Of a DNA stretch of 20,926 nucleotides, positions 1 to 7,180 are shown in pieces; within the stretch, counting starts at the first letter, position 1, and the number at the start of each line of letters is the position of its first letter. The notes under the pieces are model-generated. The model was not told where the DNA came from. It saw only the letters and a list, made by a program, of their open reading frames with translations, and made no database searches. Source of the stretch: Mesorhizobium sp. (GTDB taxonomy: Bacteria > Pseudomonadota > Alphaproteobacteria > Rhizobiales > Rhizobiaceae); NCBI GenBank assembly GCA_030698645.1, contig JAUYMV010000033.1:1-20926 (forward strand), read 5' to 3'. Both the position numbers and the translations under genes were made by a program.

Positions 1-164
1 ATATCAGAATGCGCGACGCGCGCGACACGGAGCGCGAGGATTCGCCGCTCAGGCCAGCCTCCGACGCGCACTTGCTCGATACGTCCGAAATGGATATAGA
101 GGCCACGTTTCTCGCAGCCATCGCCATCATCGACGATGCCCTGGCCGCGAAAGGCAAGGCCTGA
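1..164 (+). CDS. cmk: Cytidylate kinase, C-terminal end (truncated by window edge)
   Basis: Only the last 53 codons are present (reading frame from base 3, TGA at 162-164). Cytidylate kinase phosphorylates CMP and dCMP with ATP in the cytoplasm and supplies pyrimidine nucleotides. The visible tail contains the family signature [19 protein letters not shown] followed by LLDTS, which carries the arginine-rich lid and the conserved aspartate of CMP kinases. The next gene is rpsA, and cmk-rpsA adjacency is a long-conserved bacterial arrangement that supports the assignment. No terminator follows the stop, so transcription probably continues into the rpsA leader. The N-terminal P-loop lies outside the window and cannot be checked. 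Confidence 0.9.
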   Translation, partial: IRMRDARDTEREDSPLRPASDAHLLDTSEMDIEATFLAAIAIIDDALAAKGKA

Positions 165-217
165 AGCCCAAAACAGCGACGCCGAGGCGCGCATGTCCGG
201 GCGAGGGCCACTGAACC

Positions 218-293
218 GCCTGCCAGCATTCTTCATGCGCCGGAATTGCCGCGAGAGCGGCCGAAGGGCCATTGGCCCGGAACGCCGGCAGGC
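218..293 (+). promoter_or_regulatory. Candidate structured leader of rpsA
   Basis: The 188-base cmk-rpsA gap contains a perfect hairpin GGGCC-ATT-GGCCC at 266-278. It is enclosed by a 7-bp complementary pair, GCCTGCC at 218-224 with GGCAGGC at 287-293. S1 autoregulates its own translation through leader structure in other bacteria (known for E. coli). That this leader does the same is inference, and in GC-rich DNA short stems also arise by chance. Confidence 0.3.
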
Positions 294-352
294 ACACGCA
301 ACGCGAACCACGGCGCCGGCCCCCAACTGAGACGGGGCTTCCAGGAGAACAT

Positions 353-2068
353 ATGTCTGCAGCAAATCCCACTCGCGACGATTTCGCGAGCCTTCTCGAC
401 GAATCCTTTTCCGAAAGCCATTCCGCCGAGGGCTCCGTCGTCCGCGGCATCATCACGTCCATCGAAAAGGACATGGCCATCATCGACGTCGGCCTCAAGG
501 TCGAAGGCCGCGTGCCGCTGAAGGAATTCGGCCTCAAGGCCAAGGAACTCAAGGCCGGCGACACGGTCGAGGTCATGGTCGAGCGCATCGAGAACGCGCT
601 TGGCGAAGCAGTCCTCTCGCGCGAGAAAGCACGCCGCGAAGAGAGCTGGGTCAAGCTCGAAGAGAAGTTCAACCGCGGCGAACGCGTCGAGGGCGTCATC
701 TTCAACCAGGTCAAGGGCGGCTTCACGGTCGATCTCGACGGCGCCGTGGCGTTCCTGCCGCGCAGCCAGGTCGACATCCGCCCGATCCGCGACGTCACGC
801 CGCTGATGCACAACCCGCAGCCCTTCGAGATCCTGAAGATGGATCGCCGCCGCGGCAACATCGTCGTGTCGCGCCGCACCGTGCTGGAAGAGAGCCGCGC
901 CGAGCAGCGTTCGGAGATCGTCCAGAACCTCGAAGAGGGCCAGGTGGTCGAAGGCGTCGTCAAGAACATCACCGATTACGGTGCGTTCGTCGAACTCGGC
1001 GGCATCGACGGCCTGCTGCATGTCACCGACATGGCGTGGCGACGCGTCAACCATCCGACCGAAATCCTCAACATCGGTCAGACGGTCAAGGTGCAGATCA
1101 TCCGCATCAACCAGGAAACCCACCGCATCTCGCTCGGCATGAAGCAGCTCGAGTCTGATCCCTGGGGCGACATCGGCACCAAGTTCCCGATCGGCAAGAA
1201 GATCAAGGGAACCGTCACCAACATCACCGACTACGGCGCGTTCGTCGAACTGGAGCCGGGCATCGAAGGCCTCATCCACGTTTCGGAGATGTCGTGGACC
1301 AAGAAGAACGTGCATCCCGGCAAGATCCTGTCGACGACGCAGGAAGTCGACGTCGTGGTGCTCGAGGTGGATCCCGCCAAGCGCCGCATCTCGCTCGGCC
1401 TCAAGCAGACGCTGGAAAATCCGTGGCAGGCATTCGCCTCGTCGCATCCTGTCGGCTCCGAAGTCGAGGGCGAGGTCAAGAACAAGACCGAGTTCGGCCT
1501 GTTCATCGGCCTCGAAGGCGATGTCGACGGCATGGTCCATCTGTCCGACCTCGACTGGAACCGTCCGGGCGAGCAGGTCATCGAGGAATACAACCGCGGC
1601 GACATCGTCAAGGCGCAGGTTCTCGACGTCGACCAGGACAAGGAACGCATCTCGCTCGGCATCAAGCAGCTGCAGCGTGACGGTGCGGGCGGCGGCAGCG
1701 GCGCCGGCGCCAATGATCAGCCGAACTCGGGCGAACTGCGCAAGAACGCGGTCGTCACCTGTGAGGTGATCGGCATCAAGGAAGGCGGCATCGACGTCCG
1801 TCTCGTCGACAGCGGCATCGAGACCTTCATCAAGCGCAACGACCTGTCGCGCGACCGTGACGAGCAGCGCCCCGAGCGCTTCTCGGTCGGCCAGAAGCTC
1901 GACGCGCGCGTCATCGCCTTCGACAAGAAGACCCGCAAGCTGCAGGTCTCCATCAAGGCGCTGGAAATCGCCGAAGAGAAGGAAGCGGTCGCCCAGTACG
2001 GCTCGACCGACTCCGGCGCTTCGCTGGGCGACATCCTCGGCGCCGCCCTCAAGGGCCGCGACAAGTAA
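353..2068 (+). CDS. rpsA: 30S ribosomal protein S1
   Basis: This 571-residue protein binds mRNA on the small ribosomal subunit and helps recruit and unfold transcripts for initiation. It contains six S1 (OB-fold) repeats starting near residues 27, 110, 198, 283, 370 and 465. Repeats 3 and 4 share the near-identical core NITDYGAFVEL, typical of S1. The length matches alphaproteobacterial S1 proteins (about 560-570). I chose the ATG at 353 because AGGAG lies at 343-347 with suitable spacing and the protein then begins MSAANPTRDDF. An upstream in-frame ATG at 272 would add a non-conserved extension. Upstream is cmk, and downstream a strong terminator ends the unit. Repeat 6 is the most diverged, as usual, and is preceded by a Gly-rich linker (GAGGGSGAGAND). 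Confidence 0.97.
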   Translation: MSAANPTRDDFASLLDESFSESHSAEGSVVRGIITSIEKDMAIIDVGLKVEGRVPLKEFGLKAKELKAGDTVEVMVERIENALGEAVLSREKARREESWVKLEEKFNRGERVEGVIFNQVKGGFTVDLDGAVAFLPRSQVDIRPIRDVTPLMHNPQPFEILKMDRRRGNIVVSRRTVLEESRAEQRSEIVQNLEEGQVVEGVVKNITDYGAFVELGGIDGLLHVTDMAWRRVNHPTEILNIGQTVKVQIIRINQETHRISLGMKQLESDPWGDIGTKFPIGKKIKGTVTNITDYGAFVELEPGIEGLIHVSEMSWTKKNVHPGKILSTTQEVDVVVLEVDPAKRRISLGLKQTLENPWQAFASSHPVGSEVEGEVKNKTEFGLFIGLEGDVDGMVHLSDLDWNRPGEQVIEEYNRGDIVKAQVLDVDQDKERISLGIKQLQRDGAGGGSGAGANDQPNSGELRKNAVVTCEVIGIKEGGIDVRLVDSGIETFIKRNDLSRDRDEQRPERFSVGQKLDARVIAFDKKTRKLQVSIKALEIAEEKEAVAQYGSTDSGASLGDILGAALKGRDK

Positions 2069-2095
2069 GAAAACGTCTTCGGACGGAGCGACACG

Positions 2096-2126
2096 AACCC
2101 GCCGGAGCGATCCGGCGGGTTTTTTC
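2096..2126 (+). terminator. Rho-independent terminator of rpsA
   Basis: An 11-bp perfect stem pairs AACCCGCCGGA (2096-2106) with TCCGGCGGGTT (2111-2121) around a GCGA tetraloop. It runs directly into a T-rich tract, beginning 28 bases after the rpsA stop. Confidence 0.95.
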
Positions 2127-2230
2127 TTGGCGTTTTTACGGAGAACCGAACCAGGCGGAAATGCCGCGCCCCCGCCTATTTGCCGGCGTCAGAACAGTCC
2201 GTCCGACCGGCCTTTTTAGCGCTCGCGCGC

Positions 2231-2255
2231 GGAACCGACCCGCGCCCGCCGCGTT
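2231..2255 (+). promoter_or_regulatory. Candidate EcfG (general stress response) promoter for the CsbD gene
   Basis: GGAAC at 2231-2235 and CGTT at 2252-2255 are separated by exactly 16 bases. This is the -35/-10 pattern (GGAAC-N16/17-CGTT) recognised by EcfG/SigT/RpoE4-type sigma factors of the alphaproteobacterial general stress response. Transcription would begin near 2262, giving an approximately 45-base leader that includes the GAGGAG ribosome site at 2295-2300. CsbD-like genes are common members of that regulon. The match is seen in the sequence; the regulation is inferred. Confidence 0.65.
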
Positions 2256-2306
2256 CCTTTCCCAGCGCCGCGTCGATGCGGCCGCACGAGCAAAGAGGAG
2301 CGAAAA

Positions 2307-2504
2307 ATGAATTGGAATCAGGTCGAAGGAAACTGGGAGCAGTTCAAGGGCAAGGCCCAGCAGCAGTGGGGCAAGCTGACGAACGACGATCTCGACGTCA
2401 TCAAGGGCAAGCGCACCGAACTCGCCGGCCGCCTCCAGGAGCGCTACGGCAAGGCGCAGGACGAGGCCGAGAAGGACATCGACGACTGGCTGTCGCGCCA
2501 CTGA
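2307..2504 (+). CDS. CsbD-like small stress-response protein
   Basis: This is a 65-residue, highly charged soluble protein of the CsbD family, with the hallmark N-terminus MNWNQVEGNWEQFKGKAQQQ followed by a WGKLTNDDLDVIKGKR segment. CsbD proteins are abundant, probably helical proteins induced by general stress (SigB in Bacillus, EcfG-type factors in alphaproteobacteria). Their biochemical role is not established. The length is normal for the family. A strong Shine-Dalgarno (GAGGAG at 2295-2300) precedes the ATG. The gene stands alone between the rpsA terminator and a terminator shared with the convergent operon, and its promoter candidate at 2231-2255 fits stress control. The identification is confident; the molecular function is unknown. 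Confidence 0.93.
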   Translation: MNWNQVEGNWEQFKGKAQQQWGKLTNDDLDVIKGKRTELAGRLQERYGKAQDEAEKDIDDWLSRH

Positions 2505-2552
2505 CACGTCATTTGCGGCTTCGGTCGCCAAAGATCAGAGCCCAAAAATCCG

Positions 2553-2580
2553 AAAAGCCCCGCCGGAACGCGGGGCTTTT
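2553..2580. terminator. Bidirectional terminator between the CsbD gene and the convergent importer operon
   Basis: A perfect 11-bp stem pairs AAAAGCCCCGC (2553-2563) with GCGGGGCTTTT (2570-2580) around a 6-base loop. The A4/T4 ends give a U-tract on either strand, so it can end both the plus-strand CsbD transcript (stop at 2504) and the minus-strand operon (stop at 2589). Confidence 0.92.
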
Positions 2581-2588
2581 CCATGCCG

Positions 2589-3608
2589 TCACCGATCGCT
2601 GTCCGCCCGTTCCACCAGTTCGCGATAGATCGCGCCCGGCACGGCGAGCCCGCCGTCCGCCGAGTCTCGCCGCCGCGCCGCCTTCGCTTCTCCCGGCACG
2701 TGCATGCGATAGTCGCGCCGCAGCCGGTCGAGATGGGCGCCGAGCCGCGCTTCGAAACCCTCCCCGAAGAGGCCGGGCGAAATCGCCAGGACGAACAGCC
2801 CGCTGCCCGGCGACTCCGCACCCTCCGCGAAAGGCGGCGCGTCGAGCGACCAGGTGGCGCCAGACAGACCGGCCGCCAGCACCTCCACCATCAGCGCGAT
2901 GTTGGCGCCGCGCGTGCCGCCGAAGGCAAGCAGCGCGCCGCGCATCGCCTGTGCCGGGTCGGTGGTCGGCGCCCCGTCCGGCCCGAGCGCCCAGCCTTCG
3001 GGAATCGCCTCGCCGCGCGCCGCCGCCGCGCGGATATTGACGAAGGCGGTGGCGCTCGATGCCTGGTCGATCAGGAGCGGCGGCCCATTGGCGCGCGGCG
3101 CCGCGAAGGCGAGCGGATTGGTGCAGAACACCGGCCGCGTCGTGCCGGCGCCGGCAAGCAGCGCCGGGCCGTTGGTGGCGGCGAGCCCGACCAGACCCGA
3201 TTCCGCCAGTCGCCCGACGAACCAGCCGAGCGCGCCGCACGTATAGGCATTGCGCTGGCTGAAGATGGCGACGCCGAATGTCCGCGCCACCTGGGCGAGT
3301 TCGTCGAACGCCATGTCGAAGCCCAGTTGCGCGATGCCGCCTCCGGCGTCGGACAGCATGATGCAGGGCGCCGGACGGGTCAGCACCGGCACGGCATGTC
3401 CGTCGATGCGTCCCGCTTCAAGCGCGTCCAGATAGTCGAGCAGATGCGACAGGCCGACCGAAGCCTGGCCGTCGGCTTCGGCCGCGATGGTTGCTCGCGC
3501 CAGCGATTCCGCCGCCAGCGCCGAGGCGCCAGCCGCGCGTGCGGCATCCACGCAGAGCGTCTCCGCCTCCGCGATGGACAGCCGGACCGTCGCCTCGGGA
3601 ACGCTCAT
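2589..3608 (-). CDS. Ldh_2-family (malate/L-lactate/cyclic-imine) oxidoreductase with diverged active-site motifs
   Basis: This 339-residue NAD(P)H-dependent oxidoreductase belongs to the Ldh_2 fold, which includes YlbC-type malate/lactate dehydrogenases and the delta1-pyrroline/piperideine-2-carboxylate reductases (DpkA/LhpI). The C-terminal pattern VPGEAKAARRRDS and the DQASSATAFVNIRAAAARG core fit the imine-reductase side of the family. It is the last gene of the importer operon and its ATG overlaps the upstream permease stop by 4 bases (ATGA), so it is translationally coupled and probably acts on the imported compound or a product of it. From memory of the family, the catalytic G/S-H-G motif near residue 52 reads SVG here, and the RNSHH-x-GALG motif reads RNAYTCGALG. 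A shifted specificity or altered mechanism is therefore possible. Substrate not assignable from sequence. Confidence 0.8.
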   Translation of the reverse strand: MSVPEATVRLSIAEAETLCVDAARAAGASALAAESLARATIAAEADGQASVGLSHLLDYLDALEAGRIDGHAVPVLTRPAPCIMLSDAGGGIAQLGFDMAFDELAQVARTFGVAIFSQRNAYTCGALGWFVGRLAESGLVGLAATNGPALLAGAGTTRPVFCTNPLAFAAPRANGPPLLIDQASSATAFVNIRAAAARGEAIPEGWALGPDGAPTTDPAQAMRGALLAFGGTRGANIALMVEVLAAGLSGATWSLDAPPFAEGAESPGSGLFVLAISPGLFGEGFEARLGAHLDRLRRDYRMHVPGEAKAARRRDSADGGLAVPGAIYRELVERADSDR

Positions 3609-4408
3609 CCGAGACGCGACGGGATGCGCGCCTCCAGCCTGCGGAACAGGAAGATGATGACGCCGGTGATCAGGAGGTAGATCAGCGCCAGCAGCAGCAG
3701 CGGCTCGTAGACGATGAAGGTGTCCTGGCGCACGCGCGAGGCCACCGAATAGATGTCGACGACGGTGATGGTGGCGACAAGCGGCGTCGCCTTCAGCTGC
3801 AGCACGGTCTCGCCGGCCAGGGTCGGCAGCGCGCGCTGGATCGCCTGCGGCAGCCAGATGCGGCGGAACACCGTCGACCGCCGCATGCCGAAGGCGCGCG
3901 CCGCCTCGAGCTGGCCCTTCGGCACGCCGGCGAACGCGCCGCGCATCACCTCGCCCTCATAGGCGGCGAACGACATGGTGAGCGCCAGGACGGCGTATGG
4001 CCAGGCCTGGCGGAGATAGGGCCAGAGCTCCGAATTGCGGATCGCCGGGAACTGCGGGAAGAGCGAGCCGAGGCCGTAGTAGAGCAGCCAGAGCTGCAGC
4101 AGCAGCGGCGTTCCGCGGATCACCGTGCAGAACGCGTTTGCCGGCATGGCGAGCCACCACGGCCCGGCCGCCTGCGCCAGGCCGAGCGGGATCGCCAGCA
4201 TCATGCCGAGCGCACAGGTGACGACCAGGATCCAGATCGTGCGCCAGATGCCGGCGAGCGCCAGGTCGTAGTAGTTCGGAATCCAGTCCCAGCGCATGAA
4301 CAGCGCGGCGCTCGCGACCAGCGCGGCGGCGACCGCGAGCAATCCGATGCGGTGCGGCTGGAGCCAGGGGTTGCGCGCCAGGCGCTCGGCAAGCACGATC
4401 GTGCTCAT
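3605..4408 (-). CDS. Polar amino acid ABC transporter permease (HisM/OccM-like)
   Basis: This 267-residue inner-membrane permease belongs to the His/Arg/octopine (polar amino acid) ABC importer family. Several hydrophobic helices are visible, and the cytoplasmic EAA loop (QLEAARAFGMRRSTVFRRIWLP) contacts the ATPase. It starts with an ATG whose codon overlaps the stop of the preceding permease by 4 bases, and its own stop overlaps the Ldh-type gene by 4 bases. The two permease genes differ clearly, as expected for the heterodimeric HisQ/HisM arrangement. The N-terminus carries an extra soluble stretch of about 25 residues before the first helix (LLAVAAALVASAALFM), which is common in HisM-type partners. 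The exact amino acid transported cannot be read from the permease. Confidence 0.92.
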   Translation of the reverse strand: MSTIVLAERLARNPWLQPHRIGLLAVAAALVASAALFMRWDWIPNYYDLALAGIWRTIWILVVTCALGMMLAIPLGLAQAAGPWWLAMPANAFCTVIRGTPLLLQLWLLYYGLGSLFPQFPAIRNSELWPYLRQAWPYAVLALTMSFAAYEGEVMRGAFAGVPKGQLEAARAFGMRRSTVFRRIWLPQAIQRALPTLAGETVLQLKATPLVATITVVDIYSVASRVRQDTFIVYEPLLLLALIYLLITGVIIFLFRRLEARIPSRLG

Positions 4409-5148
4409 CCGGGGCCCCCGGACACCGACGGCATGCCGCGCCGCGACCAGCGCTCGATACGTGCGATCAGCACGTTGGAGAAGAGCGACAGCGCCAGATA
4501 GAGTACGCCGGCGGCCATGAAGAAGGTGAAATAGGCCTTCGTGGAGCCCGCCGCCGTGCGGGTCTCCTGCGTCAGTTCGTTGAAGCCGACGATGGCGAGC
4601 AGCGCCGTGTCCTTGGTGGCGATCAGCCAGAGATTGGCGAGCCCGGGAATGGCGAAGGGCAGCATGGCGGGAAGGGTGACGCGGCGCAGCAGCAGGCCTG
4701 GCGGCATGCCATAGGCGCGCGCCGCCTCGATCTGCCCTTGAGGGATCGACAGGATCGCGCCGCGCAGCACCTCGGTCGAATAGGCGCCTTGAACGACCGC
4801 CAGCACCCAGATGCCCGCGACCAGGCCATTGATGTCGATGCGGGCATAGCCGAGCGCCTCCAGCAGGCGGTTGATGAGGTCGGTGCCGGCGAAATAGAGA
4901 ATGAGGATCAGCACGAGTTCCGGCACCGCGCGCACGATCGTCGTGTAGACCTCGAGCAGGTCGCGCAGGATCGGCCCGCCATAGAGCTTGCCGTAGGCGC
5001 CGCCGATGCCGATCAGGAGGCCGAAACCGTAGGCGCCGAGCGCGATGATCACCGAATTCAGCAGACCGCGCAGCAGGTTGCCGCCCCAGCCGGGGGGTTC
5101 GAACGCCAGCAGTTCGTAAGTGCTCACCTGCATGAGCGGCATCAACAC
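4405..5148 (-). CDS. Polar amino acid ABC transporter permease (HisQ/OccQ-like)
   Basis: This is the second inner-membrane permease of the importer, with up to 247 residues. It has the characteristic GGNLLRGLLNSVIIALGAYGFG first helix region and an EAA loop, QIEAARAYGMPPGLLLRRV. The start is uncertain. The longest form begins at GTG (5148), with in-frame ATGs at 5142 and 5133, and none has a convincing Shine-Dalgarno. The lack of a good ribosome site plus a 139-base gap after the binding-protein gene, which contains a strong hairpin (5239-5266), suggests the permeases are made at lower levels than the binding protein, as is normal for such importers. It couples to the downstream permease by a 4-base overlap. 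Confidence 0.9.
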   Translation of the reverse strand: MLMPLMQVSTYELLAFEPPGWGGNLLRGLLNSVIIALGAYGFGLLIGIGGAYGKLYGGPILRDLLEVYTTIVRAVPELVLILILYFAGTDLINRLLEALGYARIDINGLVAGIWVLAVVQGAYSTEVLRGAILSIPQGQIEAARAYGMPPGLLLRRVTLPAMLPFAIPGLANLWLIATKDTALLAIVGFNELTQETRTAAGSTKAYFTFFMAAGVLYLALSLFSNVLIARIERWSRRGMPSVSGGPG

Positions 5149-5238
5149 TGTGTCGATCGGCCCGGTCCCGTCGTCAATCGGCGGCGGCCGCTCCGATTCC
5201 GGCTCCGGCCACGCCTGTTCCCCGTCGTTTTCGTGCGC

Positions 5239-5266
5239 GCCGCGCCGGCCCTGTGGGCGGCGCGGC
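5239..5266 (-). promoter_or_regulatory. GC-rich hairpin between binding-protein and permease genes
   Basis: A 12-bp stem with one bulged base and a 3-base loop spans 5239-5266, 22 bases downstream of the binding-protein stop on the minus strand. No U-tract follows, so it is unlikely to be a full terminator. Such hairpins after periplasmic binding-protein genes are known in other importer operons (for example E. coli malE-malF) to stabilise the upstream mRNA and limit downstream expression. That role here is inference. Confidence 0.5.
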
Positions 5267-5287
5267 GGCGTTCAGCGTGGCTGGCGA

Positions 5288-6064
5288 TCAGTCGCCGTAG
5301 ACGTCGAAGTCGAAATAGTTCTTCGTGATCTCGGCGAACTTGCCGTTGTCGCGGATCGCCTTGATCGCCGCGTTGATCTTGCCCTTGAGCTCGGTGTCTT
5401 CCTTGCGCAGGCCGGCGCCGACGCCGGGCCCGAGGATTTCGAGGTCTTCGGCGACATTGCCCTTCAGATCGCAGCACGCCATGCCCTGCTCGGTCTTGAG
5501 GAACGCGTCGAGCGCGATCGCGTCGGCCTGGGTGGCGTCGATGCGACCGGCTGCGAGATCCTGGTTGGCCTCGTCCTGGGTCTGGTATTCCTTGATCTCA
5601 GCTGCTTCCGTGAAGTGCTTCTTCACATAGGCGGAATGCGTCGTCGACACCTGTACGCCGATGATCTTGCCCTTCAGGCCGGCCGGGTCCGCGGTGAAGC
5701 TCTCGCCCTTCGGTCCGATCACGGCGGTCGGCGTGTTGTAGTATTTGTCGGAGAAGTCGATGGTCTTCATCCGCTCGTCGGTGATCGACATGGAGTTCAT
5801 GATGGCGTCGATCTTCTTGGTCGTCAGCGCCGGGATCAGGCCGTCCCACGGGATCGGCGTCAGTTCGCAGGTGAGCTTGGCCTCGCCGCAGATGGCCTCG
5901 ATGATCTCGACCTCCCAACCGGTCCATTTTCCCGACGCGTCCGCCGACCAGAAGGGCGGATAGGCTTCCGGCGAGAAGCCGACCTTGATCGTCTGGGCGG
6001 AGGCGAGGCTGGCGGATGCGGCGAGAATAGCCGCCGCGGCGATGGTCTTCAGAAATGTCTTCAT
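5288..6064 (-). CDS. Periplasmic basic/polar amino acid-binding protein of the ABC importer
   Basis: This 258-residue solute-binding protein belongs to the lysine/arginine/ornithine/octopine family (SBP_bac_3). A signal peptide is clear: MKTFLK, a hydrophobic core to about residue 20, then ASAQ with cleavage near residues 23-24. The mature protein opens with TIKVGFSPEAYPPFW. The segment NSMSITDERMKTIDFSDKYY is the ligand-carboxylate-binding region, with Arg99 in the usual position. C59 and C66 match the small disulfide loop of LAO-type proteins. A strong Shine-Dalgarno (GGGAGAA) precedes the ATG, consistent with high expression. The family points to a basic amino acid or opine-like derivative, and arginine-metabolism genes across the intergenic region favour arginine or a modified form. 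The exact ligand is not determinable. Confidence 0.92.
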   Translation of the reverse strand: MKTFLKTIAAAAILAASASLASAQTIKVGFSPEAYPPFWSADASGKWTGWEVEIIEAICGEAKLTCELTPIPWDGLIPALTTKKIDAIMNSMSITDERMKTIDFSDKYYNTPTAVIGPKGESFTADPAGLKGKIIGVQVSTTHSAYVKKHFTEAAEIKEYQTQDEANQDLAAGRIDATQADAIALDAFLKTEQGMACCDLKGNVAEDLEILGPGVGAGLRKEDTELKGKINAAIKAIRDNGKFAEITKNYFDFDVYGD

Positions 6065-6124
6065 GTCAGTTCTCCCATTTTCCCGTTGAACATTTTTTTC
6101 GAACGCGTCCGGCGGCGCCGTTCC

Positions 6125-6934
6125 CTAGCTTACCGTCCGGATGAATTGCTTGAGCCGCTCGGATTTCGGCGCGCCGAACACCTGTTCGGGCGGTCCTTCC
6201 TCCTCGACGAGGCCATTGTGCAGGTAGACGACATGCGTCGCCACCTCGCGGGCGAATTTCATCTCGTGCGTCACCAGGATCATGGTGCGGCCTTCGCGCG
6301 CCAGATCGGCGATCACCTTGAGCACCTCGCCGACGAGCTCGGGATCGAGCGCCGAGGTCGGCTCGTCGAACAGCATGACGCGCGGCTCGATGGCGAGCGC
6401 GCGCGCGATGGCGCCGCGCTGCTGCTGTCCGCCCGACAGGAACGCCGGATAGACGTCGCGCTTCTCAGCGAGCCCGACGCGGGCAAGCAGCCCCTCGGCG
6501 CGCGCGATGGCTTCGGGCCGCTTGACGCCCAGCACATGGATCGGAACCTCGATGAGGTTCTCGATCAGCGTCATGTGGCTCCACAGGTTGAAGCTCTGGA
6601 ACACCATGCCGAGCTTGGAGCGGATGCGCTCGATCTGGCGCCGGTCGGCCGGCACCGTGCCGCCATGGCCGTCGCGCTTGAGGCGGATTTCCTCCTCGTT
6701 GACGCGGATCAGGCCGCTGGTCGGGTTCTCCAGGCAGTTGATGCAGCGCAGAAGCGTGGACTTACCGGAGCCGCTGCCGCCGATGATGGCGACGACGTCG
6801 CCGTCGCGCGCCGAGAGCGAGACGCCTTTCAGCACATGCAGATCGCCGAACTTCTTGTGCAGGTTCTCGACATGAATGGCTTCGACCGGAGCCGGACGCG
6901 CGGCGGGCACGGAAGCTGCGGAAGCGGCGCTCAT
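6125..6934 (-). CDS. Polar amino acid ABC transporter ATP-binding protein (HisP/OccP-like)
   Basis: This 269-residue cytoplasmic ATPase energises the importer. Motifs in order: Walker A GGSGSGKST (52-60), Q-loop Q113, signature LSGGQQQ (167-173), Walker B VMLFDE (186-191) and switch His223. The RLKRDG insertion after the first strands is typical of HisP/OccP-type ATPases. An N-terminal Ala/Pro-rich tail of about 17 residues precedes the domain and may be dispensable. A purine-rich GGAAGG lies about 8 bases upstream of the ATG. This is the first gene of the five-gene minus-strand operon, an order (ATPase, binding protein, permeases) common in rhizobial importers. Its promoter candidate and a 13-base palindrome lie at 7008-7045. 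Confidence 0.95.
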   Translation of the reverse strand: MSAASAASVPAARPAPVEAIHVENLHKKFGDLHVLKGVSLSARDGDVVAIIGGSGSGKSTLLRCINCLENPTSGLIRVNEEEIRLKRDGHGGTVPADRRQIERIRSKLGMVFQSFNLWSHMTLIENLIEVPIHVLGVKRPEAIARAEGLLARVGLAEKRDVYPAFLSGGQQQRGAIARALAIEPRVMLFDEPTSALDPELVGEVLKVIADLAREGRTMILVTHEMKFAREVATHVVYLHNGLVEEEGPPEQVFGAPKSERLKQFIRTVS

Positions 6935-7007
6935 GAGCGGGGCCTTCCGAAGGGCGTCGGGCAGGGTCGCCGGTCTTCCTGTCGCATTACGCGTTCACAC
7001 ATCTCCA

Positions 7008-7045
7008 ATCCTGTCAGGATGGACCGCTCCATGCGGCTGCGTCAA
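7008..7045 (-). promoter_or_regulatory. Candidate promoter and operator of the importer operon
   Basis: On the minus strand a -35-like TTGACG occupies 7045-7040, and the expected -10 position falls at about 7022-7017. A perfect 13-base palindrome ATCCTG-T-CAGGAT lies at 7008-7020, overlapping the presumed -10/start region about 75-85 bases before the ATPase start codon. A repressor bound there would block RNA polymerase. The -10 match is weak and no regulator gene is in the window. Confidence 0.4.
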
Positions 7046-7180
7046 CTGGCAGGTTGCATTGCAGCACCATGGCGCCACCGGGCGCATGAAATGCTTGCTG
7101 GTTTCAAGTTCTCCAAGTTTCGTGGTAGTAGAAATAAAAAATATTTCATCGGCGCAACGAGCGAAGCAAGAAGCCGCGCA

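Noticed and set aside
233..1540. A 435-codon minus-strand open frame opposite rpsA
   Set aside because: It is the antisense of the repeated S1 domains. The apparent repeats in its translation only mirror the S1 repeats.
6084..6105. T-run at 6092-6099 as a terminator between the ATPase and binding-protein genes
   Set aside because: On the transcribed minus strand the tract is A-rich and follows the hairpin as A's, so it cannot act as a U-tract.
6102..6124. Minus-strand GGAAC...CGTT resembling an EcfG promoter ahead of the binding-protein gene
   Set aside because: The spacer is 14 bases rather than 16-17, and the position inside an operon makes a stress promoter unlikely.
5120..7180. In-frame extension of the zinc-ribbon gene upstream to 5120
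   Set aside because: The frame stays open, but it overlaps the binding-protein and ATPase genes on the opposite strand and has no domain before the zinc ribbon at codon 9 of the chosen start.
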